From Mycolicibacterium cosmeticum (GTDB taxonomy: Bacteria; Actinomycetota; Actinomycetes; Mycobacteriales; Mycobacteriaceae): a stretch of 64,000 nucleotides of DNA. Shown here piece by piece: positions 1 through 7,578 of this stretch. Where the stretch lies: positions 17,448 through 81,447 of the forward strand of contig JACPVS010000027.1 in the NCBI GenBank assembly GCA_016197365.1, in the 5' to 3' direction. The position numbers and the translations under genes are program-made. Every line of letters begins with the position of its first letter. The first letter of the stretch is position 1. The notes below the pieces were generated by a model that saw nothing but the letters and a program-made list of their open reading frames with translations, was not told where the DNA came from and made no database searches.

Positions 1-116
1 TCGCCGCCGCACATCTCACGCACGTGCTCGCGGTGCCGTAGCACGGCGCCCCAGCCGCCGGGCCCCGGATTGGGCCGGCACCCGCCGTCGGTGTGGATGA
101 TCACGGGGTCGGTCAC
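1..116 (-). CDS. rnhA: Ribonuclease HI, N-terminal part (runs off left edge)
   Basis: RNase HI cleaves the RNA strand of RNA-DNA hybrids in the cytoplasm. The 38 readable residues begin at a GTG and contain TDGGCRPNPGPGGWGAVLR, the canonical first strand of the RNase H fold with the first catalytic aspartate in TDGG. The start lies 2 bases after the stop of the glyoxalase-like gene on the same strand, so the two are probably co-transcribed. Only the N-terminus is present; the remaining catalytic residues lie outside the window. Confidence 0.85.
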   Translation of the reverse strand, partial: MTDPVIIHTDGGCRPNPGPGGWGAVLRHREHVREMCGG

Positions 117-118
117 GC

Positions 119-763
119 CTAGACAATAGGTGCCGAAACAACAGGTGCCGAAATGAGCGCCGTGCGCACCGACATTCCGAGCGCCCGGTGATCGAGCGTG
201 GTGATCCGGCGCCCGGGCTGGACGGCGTCTTTGACCGGTGCGGCGCGGTCGCCGAAGTATGCGGCGCTCGCGTCGATGTCCGCGACGGAGTAGGTGATTC
301 CCCACAGCGACGACGGACCGTCGCCCGTGACCGCCTGGGAGCCGACGACCTCGATGATGACGGTCCCGAACCGGAAGAAGATCTGCCGGATCGCTCGTCC
401 GCCGAGTTCCCCCTCCCGTTCGCGGCGTGGCCGCACCCCGATGGCGGCCAGCGCCGCCACCGTGCGCGCCAGATCGGGGGACAGCAGCACGACGTGATCG
501 ATCGCGGTGACGCCGTTGACGTGCGTGTCAGCGTGCGGGACGGGTGCGTCCGACGCTGTGGTCGGAATGCCATCGAGCGCACCCTCGGAGGACACTCCGC
601 GCAACGACCACCCGAGGATGCCGGTGCCACGGTTGCGTCCGACCAGCCGAAAGGAGACGTCGCCAACCCTGCTCACCTGGCCGGACACCGTGAACCCGGC
701 ATCCGCCCAGACCTCGGCGGGGTCGGCGACCTCGATCTCGTCGACACTGACTCGCGCGCCCAT
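119..763 (-). CDS. VOC/glyoxalase-like domain protein
   Basis: This is a 214-residue protein with a vicinal-oxygen-chelate (glyoxalase-like) domain in its middle and C-terminal part: GVTAIDHVVLLSPDLART begins the first beta-alpha-beta unit, and a second half follows around SSLWGITYSVADIDAS. The roughly 70 N-terminal residues look like a relic of the paired half-module. The ATG start at 763 was chosen because the reading frame upstream has no family resemblance. Substrate and metal are unknown. It precedes RNase HI with a 2-base gap and is divergent from the RsbQ-like gene, 51 bases away. The family call is fairly safe; no specific reaction can be given. Confidence 0.75.
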   Translation of the reverse strand: MGARVSVDEIEVADPAEVWADAGFTVSGQVSRVGDVSFRLVGRNRGTGILGWSLRGVSSEGALDGIPTTASDAPVPHADTHVNGVTAIDHVVLLSPDLARTVAALAAIGVRPRREREGELGGRAIRQIFFRFGTVIIEVVGSQAVTGDGPSSLWGITYSVADIDASAAYFGDRAAPVKDAVQPGRRITTLDHRALGMSVRTALISAPVVSAPIV

Positions 764-814
764 GAACGCGAGAGTACTTCGCGGTCGGACCCCGTCCGCT
801 TCTACAGTGAGCCG

Positions 815-1624
815 GTGGACGTTCTCAAACGGAACAACGTCACGGTCGTCGGCGCGGAGCGAGGACCGGTGTTGCTGTTGGCGCACGGCTTCGGCTGCGA
901 TCAGCAGCTGTGGCACCCCGTCGTACAGCGCCTGCAGTCCGCGTATCGGATCGTGCTGCTCGACCACGTCGGCTCGGGGGCGTCGGACCCGCGCGCCTGG
1001 GACGAGGCGAAGTACTCGGCGTTGAACGGATACGCCGAGGACCTCCTCGACGTGGTCCACGCCCTCGATCTCAGAGACGTGGTGCTGGTGGGCCATTCCG
1101 TCGCGGCGATGATCGGTGCGCTGGCCGTCATCGCCGAACCCGAGCGGTTCGCCAAACTGGTCATGGTGACCCCGTCGCCGCATTATCTGAACGACGGGGA
1201 CTACCGGGGCGGCATGTCCAGGGCCGACGTCGACGAACTGCTGGAGTCCCTGGATCTGAATTACCTCGGCTGGTCGCACGCCATGGCACCGCACATCATG
1301 GGCAACCCCGACCGTCCCGAACTCAGCGAGCAACTCGAGGCCACGTTCTGCCGCACCGATCCGGCGTATGCGCGGGTCTTCGCCAGGACCACCTTTCTGT
1401 CCGACAACCGAGACGACCTCGGCGCCATTCCGGTGCCGACGCTGATCATCGAATGTGCGCACGATGCCATCGCGCCGCGTGGGGTGGGCGCCTACGTCCA
1501 TGACCGGATCGCCGACAGTGAACTGATCACCCTGGATGCGACGGGACACTGCCCGCACGTCAGTGCACCCGATGCGACGGCCGCCGCCATCTCGACGTTC
1601 GCAGGCGGGCATGAGTCCCGCTGA
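815..1624 (+). CDS. rsbQ: RsbQ-like alpha/beta hydrolase
   Basis: The product is a 269-residue alpha/beta hydrolase, the same length as Bacillus subtilis RsbQ. The nucleophile elbow GHSVAAMIG (Ser about 95), an acid in IECAHDA (about 218) and a histidine in TGHCPHVSAPD (about 245) form the triad and closely resemble RsbQ motifs. RsbQ supplies a small-molecule signal needed by the RsbP phosphatase in energy stress. The downstream gene encodes a PAS-PP2C phosphatase and overlaps this one by 14 bases, which strongly supports the pairing. The start is a GTG at 815, chosen because the homologous part begins there; the open frame continues upstream over the divergent gene. No strong ribosome-binding site is visible. 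Confidence 0.82.
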   Translation: MDVLKRNNVTVVGAERGPVLLLAHGFGCDQQLWHPVVQRLQSAYRIVLLDHVGSGASDPRAWDEAKYSALNGYAEDLLDVVHALDLRDVVLVGHSVAAMIGALAVIAEPERFAKLVMVTPSPHYLNDGDYRGGMSRADVDELLESLDLNYLGWSHAMAPHIMGNPDRPELSEQLEATFCRTDPAYARVFARTTFLSDNRDDLGAIPVPTLIIECAHDAIAPRGVGAYVHDRIADSELITLDATGHCPHVSAPDATAAAISTFAGGHESR

Positions 1625-2783
1625 GGTGGGCGACCACGATCTCTGGGAGAACGCGCCCAGCGGTCACTTCGTCACCGATACCACGGGTCGAATCCTGCGC
1701 GCCAACAACACCATTCGTGACTGGCTCGGATACCCGGACAAGCACGCGCTGCACGGCGCTCTCATCACCGATCTACTGACCGTCGCCGGACGCGTGCACT
1801 ACGAAACCCACTTTGCTCCGCTACTGACGATGACCGGCCGCCTGCAAGGCGTCACCCTCGATCTGGTCGACGCGGCCGGGCAGCGGCTGCCGATGTTCCT
1901 GACCGCCAACGTGAAGGCCGATGGCGACGGGAAGCCAGAGATCCTTCGCATCACCGCGGTGGACGCCTCCGACCGGCGCGCATACGAACTCGAGTTGTTG
2001 GGCGAACGGGCCAGGGCGGAAATGGAGTCCCGGCGCGCCCGGGGGTTCGCCGAGACGCTGCGCAAGTCACTTCTGCCGCCGGTGTTGTCGCCACCGCCGG
2101 GGCTGGAGGCCGCCGATTACTACTACACAGCATCCGTCGACGACGTCGGTGGGGACTTCTACGACCTCTTCCCGCTGAGTCACACGACGTGGGGCTTCTT
2201 CATCGGCGACGTCATCGGAAAGGGTGTCGAAGCCGCAGTGGTGACGGGACTGACCCGCTACGTACTGCGTTCGGCGGCAGTCTCCAACGACGACCCGGTG
2301 GAAGTACTCCAGAACCTGAATTCCGTGCTGGGCCAGCGGCTCGGCATCGCCCCCCAACGCACCTTGTGCACCGTGATCTACGGCAACATCCGCCAAGCCG
2401 GCGACGGCGTCGACGTCGAATTGGCCAGCGGCGGGCATCTGCCGCCGCTGCTGTTCGCCGCCGACGGTTCCGCGTACTACGCCGACACCATCGGCGGTCA
2501 CGCGGTGGGCATGACCGAACAGCCGCGGTTCGTCGCCCACACACTGCACCTGGGACCCGGAGACACGTTGGTGCTCTACACCGATGGGCTCACCGAGGCG
2601 CTCACCGGAGTCGGGCGGGAGCGGTTCGATGACGACGGTGCGCTGCTGGCGAGTGCGAAGGGATGGTCGCCGGTGAGCGCGCAGCAAGTCGTCAACAGGA
2701 TTCACACGCTGCTCGACAGCCTGGGCTCTGGGGTGCAGGACGATTCCGCGGTGCTGGCCTTCGGCGTCCCCGCCAAGCCATAG
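1611..2783 (+). CDS. rsbP: RsbP-like PAS-PP2C serine phosphatase
   Basis: The 390-residue protein has an N-terminal PAS domain (about 5-125), a charged helical linker (about 130-165) and a C-terminal PPM/SpoIIE phosphatase domain (about 175-388). Metal-binding signatures are visible: DVGGDFYD, IGDVIGKGVEAA, GHLPPLLF, LYTDGLTEA and QDDSAVLAFG. In B. subtilis RsbP dephosphorylates the anti-anti-sigma factor RsbV. The ATG at 1611 lies inside the end of the RsbQ-like gene, so translation is probably coupled. No anti-sigma or anti-anti-sigma gene is adjacent, so the target protein would have to be encoded elsewhere. Confidence 0.85.
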   Translation: MSPAEVGDHDLWENAPSGHFVTDTTGRILRANNTIRDWLGYPDKHALHGALITDLLTVAGRVHYETHFAPLLTMTGRLQGVTLDLVDAAGQRLPMFLTANVKADGDGKPEILRITAVDASDRRAYELELLGERARAEMESRRARGFAETLRKSLLPPVLSPPPGLEAADYYYTASVDDVGGDFYDLFPLSHTTWGFFIGDVIGKGVEAAVVTGLTRYVLRSAAVSNDDPVEVLQNLNSVLGQRLGIAPQRTLCTVIYGNIRQAGDGVDVELASGGHLPPLLFAADGSAYYADTIGGHAVGMTEQPRFVAHTLHLGPGDTLVLYTDGLTEALTGVGRERFDDDGALLASAKGWSPVSAQQVVNRIHTLLDSLGSGVQDDSAVLAFGVPAKP

Positions 2784-2875
2784 CAGTCTGTCGAACGGCC
2801 TCCGGGCGCAGCGGTAATGCGGTTCAATCGGAGTGCAACTCCCCGCGAAACACCCTGTGACCTCGAGGAAGAGTA

Positions 2876-3544
2876 ATGAACCTGACGAAGCGCACGCTCG
2901 CTGCGGTCGCGGTCGCGACCCTGTTCGGTGCTGTGGCCGTCGCACCGGCCTCTGCGATCGACAACATCAAACCGTTCGGCCAGCAGGAGACCATCGACAG
3001 CGGTGGCTCCGCGATCGGCTACACCGTCGCCGGTCTGAAACCGAGCTCGGACGCGATTCCCTACCCGGTGGCCGGGCAGTTGTACGAGGCCACGGTGACG
3101 GTTGACGCGGTGCGGGGTGCGGTCAGCCCCGTCATCCCGTTCTTCAACGCGCGCGCCGAAGACGGCGCCACCTACCGCGTGCTGTCCAACATCTTCACGC
3201 CACAGGGCCTCAGCGGTGGAACCGTCCTACCTGGCGACAGTTCCAGGGGCAAGCTGTATTTCGATGTGGTGGGGCCGCCGCCCAACAGCGTCGTCTACAA
3301 CAACGGGGACCACGATCTGCTGGGCTGGGTCCGGGTGGACGGGGCACCGGACATGGTTTCCCCGGTGGACCCCGGATCGACGTCCGAGCTGGCGCCGCTG
3401 CCCGCCGAGAACGACGTACAGGGATCCACCGGCCCGGACTTCAACAGCCCCAACATGACAGCGCCTTCGCAGAACGGCCTGGACGAGATCACCGCCATCG
3501 AAGGCCCGAACGTGGGGACCCATTCCGAGGGCGGGCACCACTAG
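2876..3544 (+). CDS. MPT63/DUF1942-family secreted protein
   Basis: A 222-residue protein with a clear Sec signal peptide (charged NLTKRT, hydrophobic core, cleavage after APASA at about residue 27). The mature part resembles the mycobacterial immunogenic protein MPT63 (DUF1942): GYTVAGLKPSSDAIPYPVAG and YEATVTVDAVRGAVSPVIPFFNARA are typical of its beta sandwich. It is longer than MPT63 (159 residues) because of a low-complexity, acidic, Asn/Pro-rich tail of about 60 residues. The function of the family is unknown. It ends 5 bases from the convergent desaturase gene. Confidence 0.8.
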   Translation: MNLTKRTLAAVAVATLFGAVAVAPASAIDNIKPFGQQETIDSGGSAIGYTVAGLKPSSDAIPYPVAGQLYEATVTVDAVRGAVSPVIPFFNARAEDGATYRVLSNIFTPQGLSGGTVLPGDSSRGKLYFDVVGPPPNSVVYNNGDHDLLGWVRVDGAPDMVSPVDPGSTSELAPLPAENDVQGSTGPDFNSPNMTAPSQNGLDEITAIEGPNVGTHSEGGHH

Positions 3545-3549
3545 ATCGG

Positions 3550-4689
3550 TCAGGCTGCCACGGCGACGCGCTGATCTCGCTCGGAGAACCGAGAACCCAG
3601 CATGTCGTTGGGCAATGACAGCCGAATGACCTTGCCCCAGGCGGACGCGACCTGCTTGACCAGCGGGCCGCTGGTGTAGGTCAGCCCGTACCGCTCGAAG
3701 ATGTCGCGCACCTGCGGGGCGATCTCGCCGTACCGATTGCTCGGCAGGTCCGGGAAGAGGTGGTGCTCGATCTGGAAGGACAGGTTGCCGCTCATCAGGT
3801 GCATGAACCGGCTGCCGCTGATGTTCGCCGAGCCGAGCATCTGGCGCAGATACCACTGGCCGCGGGTCTCGCCGTCGATGCTGTCGTAGGTGAAAGTCTG
3901 TACGCCCTCGGGGAAGTGGCCGCACATGATGACCGAGTGTGTCCACACATTGCGCACGACGTTGGCGGTGAGGTTGGCCGTCAGCGTGGTGACGGCGCTG
4001 GGCCCCGACAGCAGCGGGTGCACGACGTAGTCGCGTAGGCCCTGCGTGCCGATCTTGCGCAGGGTGGCCTTCACCCGGGACCGGAAGGCGGGGTTGCTGC
4101 GGCGTTCGGCGGTTTTCAGGTTCTTGCCGAGCTTGAGGTCGTAGGCGGCGATTCCGTACTGGAACATCACCGCGTTGATCGCGTTCCACAGCGGCTGGCC
4201 CAGGTGGAAGGGACTCCAGCGCTGGTCCTCGTCGACGCGCATGATGCCGTAGCCGAGGTCACCGTCCTTGCCGAGGACGTTGGTGTAGGTGTGGTGCTCC
4301 TCGTTGTGGGCGTGCTTCCACTGCTCGGCCGGTGAGGCGTTGTCCCATTCCCACGTGGTGGAGTGGATCTTCGGGTCGCGCATCCAATCCCACTGGCCGT
4401 GCATGACATTGTGGCCGATCTCCATGTTCTCCAGGATCTTGGCGGCCGACAACCCGGCGGTACCCAGCCACCAGGCGGGCGGGAACAGCGAGAAGAGCAG
4501 CACCGCCCGGCTTCCCGCTTCCAGTCCGCGTTGGGCCTTGATGACGGTGCGGATGTAGTGGGCGTCGTCCGCACCGCGGGTGTCCAGGACACCCTGGCGG
4601 ATCGCGTCCAGTTCGCGGCCCAGGTCCTCGATGTCGTCGGCGCTCAAATGCGCGACGGGGCTGGTGGATTGGTTCTGAATGGCGGTCAT
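3550..4689 (-). CDS. desA3: DesA3-type membrane fatty acyl desaturase
   Basis: This 379-residue integral membrane diiron desaturase carries the three histidine boxes HNVMHG, HNEEHH and QIEHHLF, the last with the Gln typical of front-end and acyl-lipid/CoA desaturases. In M. tuberculosis DesA3 (Rv3229c) makes oleoyl-CoA from stearoyl-CoA and takes electrons from the reductase Rv3230c. The same partner gene lies immediately upstream here. The ATG at 4689 is preceded by a good GGAGGA ribosome-binding site. The transcript probably starts in the divergent region near 5800-5887. Exact regiospecificity cannot be read from the sequence. Confidence 0.87.
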   Translation of the reverse strand: MTAIQNQSTSPVAHLSADDIEDLGRELDAIRQGVLDTRGADDAHYIRTVIKAQRGLEAGSRAVLLFSLFPPAWWLGTAGLSAAKILENMEIGHNVMHGQWDWMRDPKIHSTTWEWDNASPAEQWKHAHNEEHHTYTNVLGKDGDLGYGIMRVDEDQRWSPFHLGQPLWNAINAVMFQYGIAAYDLKLGKNLKTAERRSNPAFRSRVKATLRKIGTQGLRDYVVHPLLSGPSAVTTLTANLTANVVRNVWTHSVIMCGHFPEGVQTFTYDSIDGETRGQWYLRQMLGSANISGSRFMHLMSGNLSFQIEHHLFPDLPSNRYGEIAPQVRDIFERYGLTYTSGPLVKQVASAWGKVIRLSLPNDMLGSRFSERDQRVAVAA

Positions 4690-4714
4690 GGTTCCTCCGA
4701 TGGATGAGGGTTGG

Positions 4715-5797
4715 TCAGATGTCGAGTTCGCAGGAGCCGGCGGCGGTGGAGACGCAGGTCTGCACCAGCACTCCGGCGTCGGGGGAGCCGATGGTGACGT
4801 CGCCGTTGCGCACATCGCGGACGGCGCCGTTGCGCAGCGGAACGACGCAACCGAAGCAGACGCCCATCCGGCAGCCCGACGGCATCAGTACGCCGGCGTT
4901 CTCACCGGCTTCCAAAAGTGTTGTGGCGGCTGCGGTGTCGGTGGTGGTCCCGGTCTTGGTGAAGGTGACCGGTCCGCCCTCGCCGCCGCCGACGGCCGGC
5001 AGGGTGAAGCGCTCGGTGCGCAGCTGATCGGCGAGATCGCGCTGGGCCCAATGGTTTTCGAGGTCGTCGAGCAGTGCCGCCGGCCCGCAGGCCCAGGTCT
5101 GCCGCTGCGCCCAGTCGGGCACCAGCAGGTCGAGGTCGGCTGCGGTCAGTCGCGCCGCCGTCGCGGTGTGGTGTTCGATCAGGCGGATTGCTCCGGTTTC
5201 GGCGAGGCGGCGCAGTTCTGCGCCGAAGATCACGTCGCCCGGTGTCCGCGAGCTGTGCACGACGACGACGTCGGAGAGTTCGGTCAACTGGCTGCGCAGC
5301 ATGCCCATCACCGGGGTGATGCCGCTGCCGGCGGTGACGAACAGCGCCTTTCCCACGTGTGGCCGCGCCACGATGAAGTCGCCGGCGGCCTGATCGAGAT
5401 GTACGACGGTGCCCGGTCCGGCTTGGGTGGCAACGTGATTCGACACGATGCCGCCGTCGATCGTCTTGACCGTGATGGTGAGGTGGCGGGTGTCAGACAC
5501 CGGTGAGGTGAGCGAGTACGTGCGCCACTGCCGGACACCGTCGATGTCGATGCCGAGCCGGACATACTGGCCGGCGAGGTGTCCCCGCCAGCCGCGCCCG
5601 ACCCGGATGCGCACGGTCACCGCGTCGGCGGTTTCGGGCGTGACGGCGTCGATGCGGCCACGCAGATCACGTGTGCTGCCGAGCGGGTCGATGAGGTCGA
5701 GGAAGTCCCGCGGCACCAGGGGTGTGGCCACCATGTGGGCGACGGCGCGCAGTGGTCCCCGTCGAACGTTGGCGATGGCTGAAGTCATGCCATCCAT
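4715..5797 (-). CDS. Ferredoxin reductase-type electron donor for the desaturase (Rv3230c-like)
   Basis: The 360-residue protein has a ferredoxin-reductase FAD domain (YVRLGIDIDGVRQWRTYSL), an NAD(P)-binding domain (ALFVTAGSGITPVMGMLR) and a C-terminal plant-type 2Fe-2S domain with the pattern MPSGCRMGVCFGCVVPL followed by a fourth Cys in QTCVS. It should transfer electrons from NAD(P)H to the adjacent desaturase, as described for Rv3230c with DesA3. The gap to the desaturase start is 25 bases, so they form an operon. Start is ATG 5797, with a second ATG three codons in. Confidence 0.87.
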   Translation of the reverse strand: MDGMTSAIANVRRGPLRAVAHMVATPLVPRDFLDLIDPLGSTRDLRGRIDAVTPETADAVTVRIRVGRGWRGHLAGQYVRLGIDIDGVRQWRTYSLTSPVSDTRHLTITVKTIDGGIVSNHVATQAGPGTVVHLDQAAGDFIVARPHVGKALFVTAGSGITPVMGMLRSQLTELSDVVVVHSSRTPGDVIFGAELRRLAETGAIRLIEHHTATAARLTAADLDLLVPDWAQRQTWACGPAALLDDLENHWAQRDLADQLRTERFTLPAVGGGEGGPVTFTKTGTTTDTAAATTLLEAGENAGVLMPSGCRMGVCFGCVVPLRNGAVRDVRNGDVTIGSPDAGVLVQTCVSTAAGSCELDI

Positions 5798-5887
5798 CTT
5801 GATTGTCTTTGAGCGCGAGTTCTCGACACCATTGTGTGAAACTGGATGTAGTTTTTATTCGGAGAGAACAAATAGAATCGTGAGCTG
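5798..5887. promoter_or_regulatory. Divergent promoter region, desaturase operon / PucR-type regulator
   Basis: This AT-rich 90-base spacer separates the reductase-desaturase operon from the divergent PucR-type gene. It holds an imperfect inverted repeat TTATTC-GGAGA-GAACAA and AT-rich stretches (GTTTTTATTC, AAATAGAATC) suitable for -10 elements. By position it is the likely target of the PucR-type regulator. No operator consensus is known to me for this protein. Confidence 0.4.
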
Positions 5888-7084
5888 ATGGGTATCGAAG
5901 ACCGGGTCGTGTGGGCGCCGCTGCCCGACGCCGTCTCGGCGGCCATGGCTGCGGTGCTGCCCGCCGTCGCCGAGCGGACCGTCGCGGCCGTGGTCAGCGA
6001 CGTGCCGAGCTACGCCGACGCGTTCAGTGGGCGAACCGGACAGAACATCGAACGCGCCGTCCAGCAGTCCCTGGCCGCCTTCCTGCAGCTGGTGTCCCGA
6101 GGGGACGACCCGGACACCTCGCCGTCGGTGCAACCCGCGCTCGACGGCGCCTTCGCCCTGGGCCAGGGCGAAGCGCGACAGAACCGGTCCACCGATGTGT
6201 TGCTCGCCGCATTCCGTATCGGAGCCCGCACCGCGTGGCGCGAATGGAGCGCCGTCGCCGTCGCCCACGCCGTGCCGGGGGATCAGCTCGCCGTCTTCGC
6301 CGAGCGGGTGTTCGCCTACATCGATCGACTGTCGGCAGCCAGCGTCGCCGGCCACGCCGGCGAACTCGCCAAGTCCGGACTCGCCCGGCAGCGGCACCGG
6401 GAAAACCTTGCCCGCCAACTACTTCGGGGAGCGCCAGTGGAGGATCTGCTGGCTGCGGCCGACCGCGCCGAGTGGCGGCCACCCCAGACGTTGACGGCCG
6501 TCGCCGTGCCGCGCGGATCGGAACGCCGGGTCGCCGGTGTGCTGAACACCTCCGGGCTCGAAGTCCCAGAGGACGCACTGCCCGCGCTCACGCGGCCCGT
6601 CACGGTGGTCTTGCTCGCGGATGGATCGATGGTGCGCCGGCAACTGGACATCCCCGGCGTGGTCGTCGGACCCGACCGCCCGTGGGCGCGGGCCGCCCAG
6701 TCCGTGGCGCGGGTGCTGCGTGCCGTCGACCTGTGCGCGGCGGACGCCGAACCGTTCGACACCGAGAAGCATCTCACCGCACTTGTGCTGCGCTCCGATA
6801 CGGATGCGCTGGCCGACTTGCGGGCCGCCGTGCTCACGCCACTGGAGTCGCAACGCCCCGCGGTGCGGGACAAGCTGGCCGAGACGCTGCGGGCCTGGCT
6901 GCTGCACCAGGGCCGCCGCGACGACGTCGCCGCCGCGCTGTTCGTGCACCCGCAGACGGTTCGGTATCGCCTCGGGCAGTTGCGCGAACTCTACGGCGAC
7001 TCGCTGACGGATCCCGACGTCGTCGAACAACTGGTGATTGCGCTGGCAGGAGACACCCCGGGGGATCGCAGGGTGGCACCGTAG
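5888..7084 (+). CDS. PucR-family transcriptional regulator
   Basis: A 398-residue regulator with a C-terminal PucR-type helix-turn-helix: DDVAAALFVHPQTVRYRLGQ then LREL and a segment ending in VVEQLVIAL. The N-terminal and middle parts match the RsbT-like/GGDEF-like sensor region found in such actinobacterial proteins, but no ligand can be assigned. It is divergent from the DesA3-type desaturase operon and separated by a 90-base spacer, so control of that operon is a reasonable inference. The start is the ATG at 5888. Confidence 0.83.
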   Translation: MGIEDRVVWAPLPDAVSAAMAAVLPAVAERTVAAVVSDVPSYADAFSGRTGQNIERAVQQSLAAFLQLVSRGDDPDTSPSVQPALDGAFALGQGEARQNRSTDVLLAAFRIGARTAWREWSAVAVAHAVPGDQLAVFAERVFAYIDRLSAASVAGHAGELAKSGLARQRHRENLARQLLRGAPVEDLLAAADRAEWRPPQTLTAVAVPRGSERRVAGVLNTSGLEVPEDALPALTRPVTVVLLADGSMVRRQLDIPGVVVGPDRPWARAAQSVARVLRAVDLCAADAEPFDTEKHLTALVLRSDTDALADLRAAVLTPLESQRPAVRDKLAETLRAWLLHQGRRDDVAAALFVHPQTVRYRLGQLRELYGDSLTDPDVVEQLVIALAGDTPGDRRVAP

Positions 7085-7109
7085 CCCGGTCGGTGCCACT
7101 GTGGTTCCC

Positions 7110-7511
7110 ATGAGTAGCCCAGAGACCCCGGAAGAGACCGCCGGCCAGTACAGCGTCGACGACGACGATCAGCTGACGCAGGAGGACACCTTGCTCGACC
7201 GCGGTGTCGACGATCTCCTGGACGAGGGCTACTCGCCGCCGGAGAAGTGGCGTGAGCCGCGTGAGCACGACACCCTCGACGAGTTCCTCGATGCCGAAGT
7301 GCCGGATCCGTCGATGCAACTGGACGAGACTTTTGTGCCGGACGAGCAGGCCGGCGATGACGAGGTGGGTGGCCGGCGCTCAGGCCGGCTCGTCGCCTCC
7401 AACGAGGGATCGGGCGCGGACGAGGACTCTGAACTGATCGGCAGCGACGTGGGCATCGACGGGGGCGCGGCCTCCGCGGAGGAAGCTGCCGTGCACGTCA
7501 TCGACGACTAA
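7110..7511 (+). CDS. DUF5709-family acidic protein
   Basis: The 133-residue protein is very acidic (QYSVDDDDQLTQEDTLLDRG, DDLLDEGYSPPEKW, EFLDAEVPDP). This SVDDDDQLxxxDTLxDRGxxDxLDEGYxPPE pattern is the hallmark of DUF5709, a family of unknown function common in actinobacteria. It has no signal peptide or membrane segment and is probably disordered in part. The ATG at 7110 is chosen because the family begins just downstream of it. It lies 25 bases after the PucR-type gene. Confidence 0.78.
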   Translation: MSSPETPEETAGQYSVDDDDQLTQEDTLLDRGVDDLLDEGYSPPEKWREPREHDTLDEFLDAEVPDPSMQLDETFVPDEQAGDDEVGGRRSGRLVASNEGSGADEDSELIGSDVGIDGGAASAEEAAVHVIDD

Positions 7512-7522
7512 TCACGCGGCAC

Positions 7523-7578
7523 GAGCGTGCGCACAATGCCAGTGATTGCGGCGTGCCACTGTGCAGACGCGCACGCTC
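7523..7578. repeat. Hairpin between convergent genes (copy A)
   Basis: Perfect 10-base arms GAGCGTGCGC (7523-7532) and GCGCACGCTC (7569-7578) flank a 36-base interior that contains CAGTG/CACTG pairs and the 12-mer GTGATTGCGGCG. It fills the gap between two convergent genes and its right arm touches the exporter stop codon. It probably ends transcription from both sides. The interior 12-mer recurs in the hairpin at 18303-18347. Confidence 0.55.

Noticed and set aside
188..814. An upstream extension of the RsbQ-like reading frame covering the divergent glyoxalase-like gene
   Set aside because: The extra 209 residues have no family resemblance and are antisense to a gene with a clear fold; the RsbQ match begins at 815.
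4679..5506. A 275-codon open frame on the plus strand
   Set aside because: It is antisense to the desaturase reductase and is rich in His/Gly/Val of the kind produced by high-GC codon shadows.
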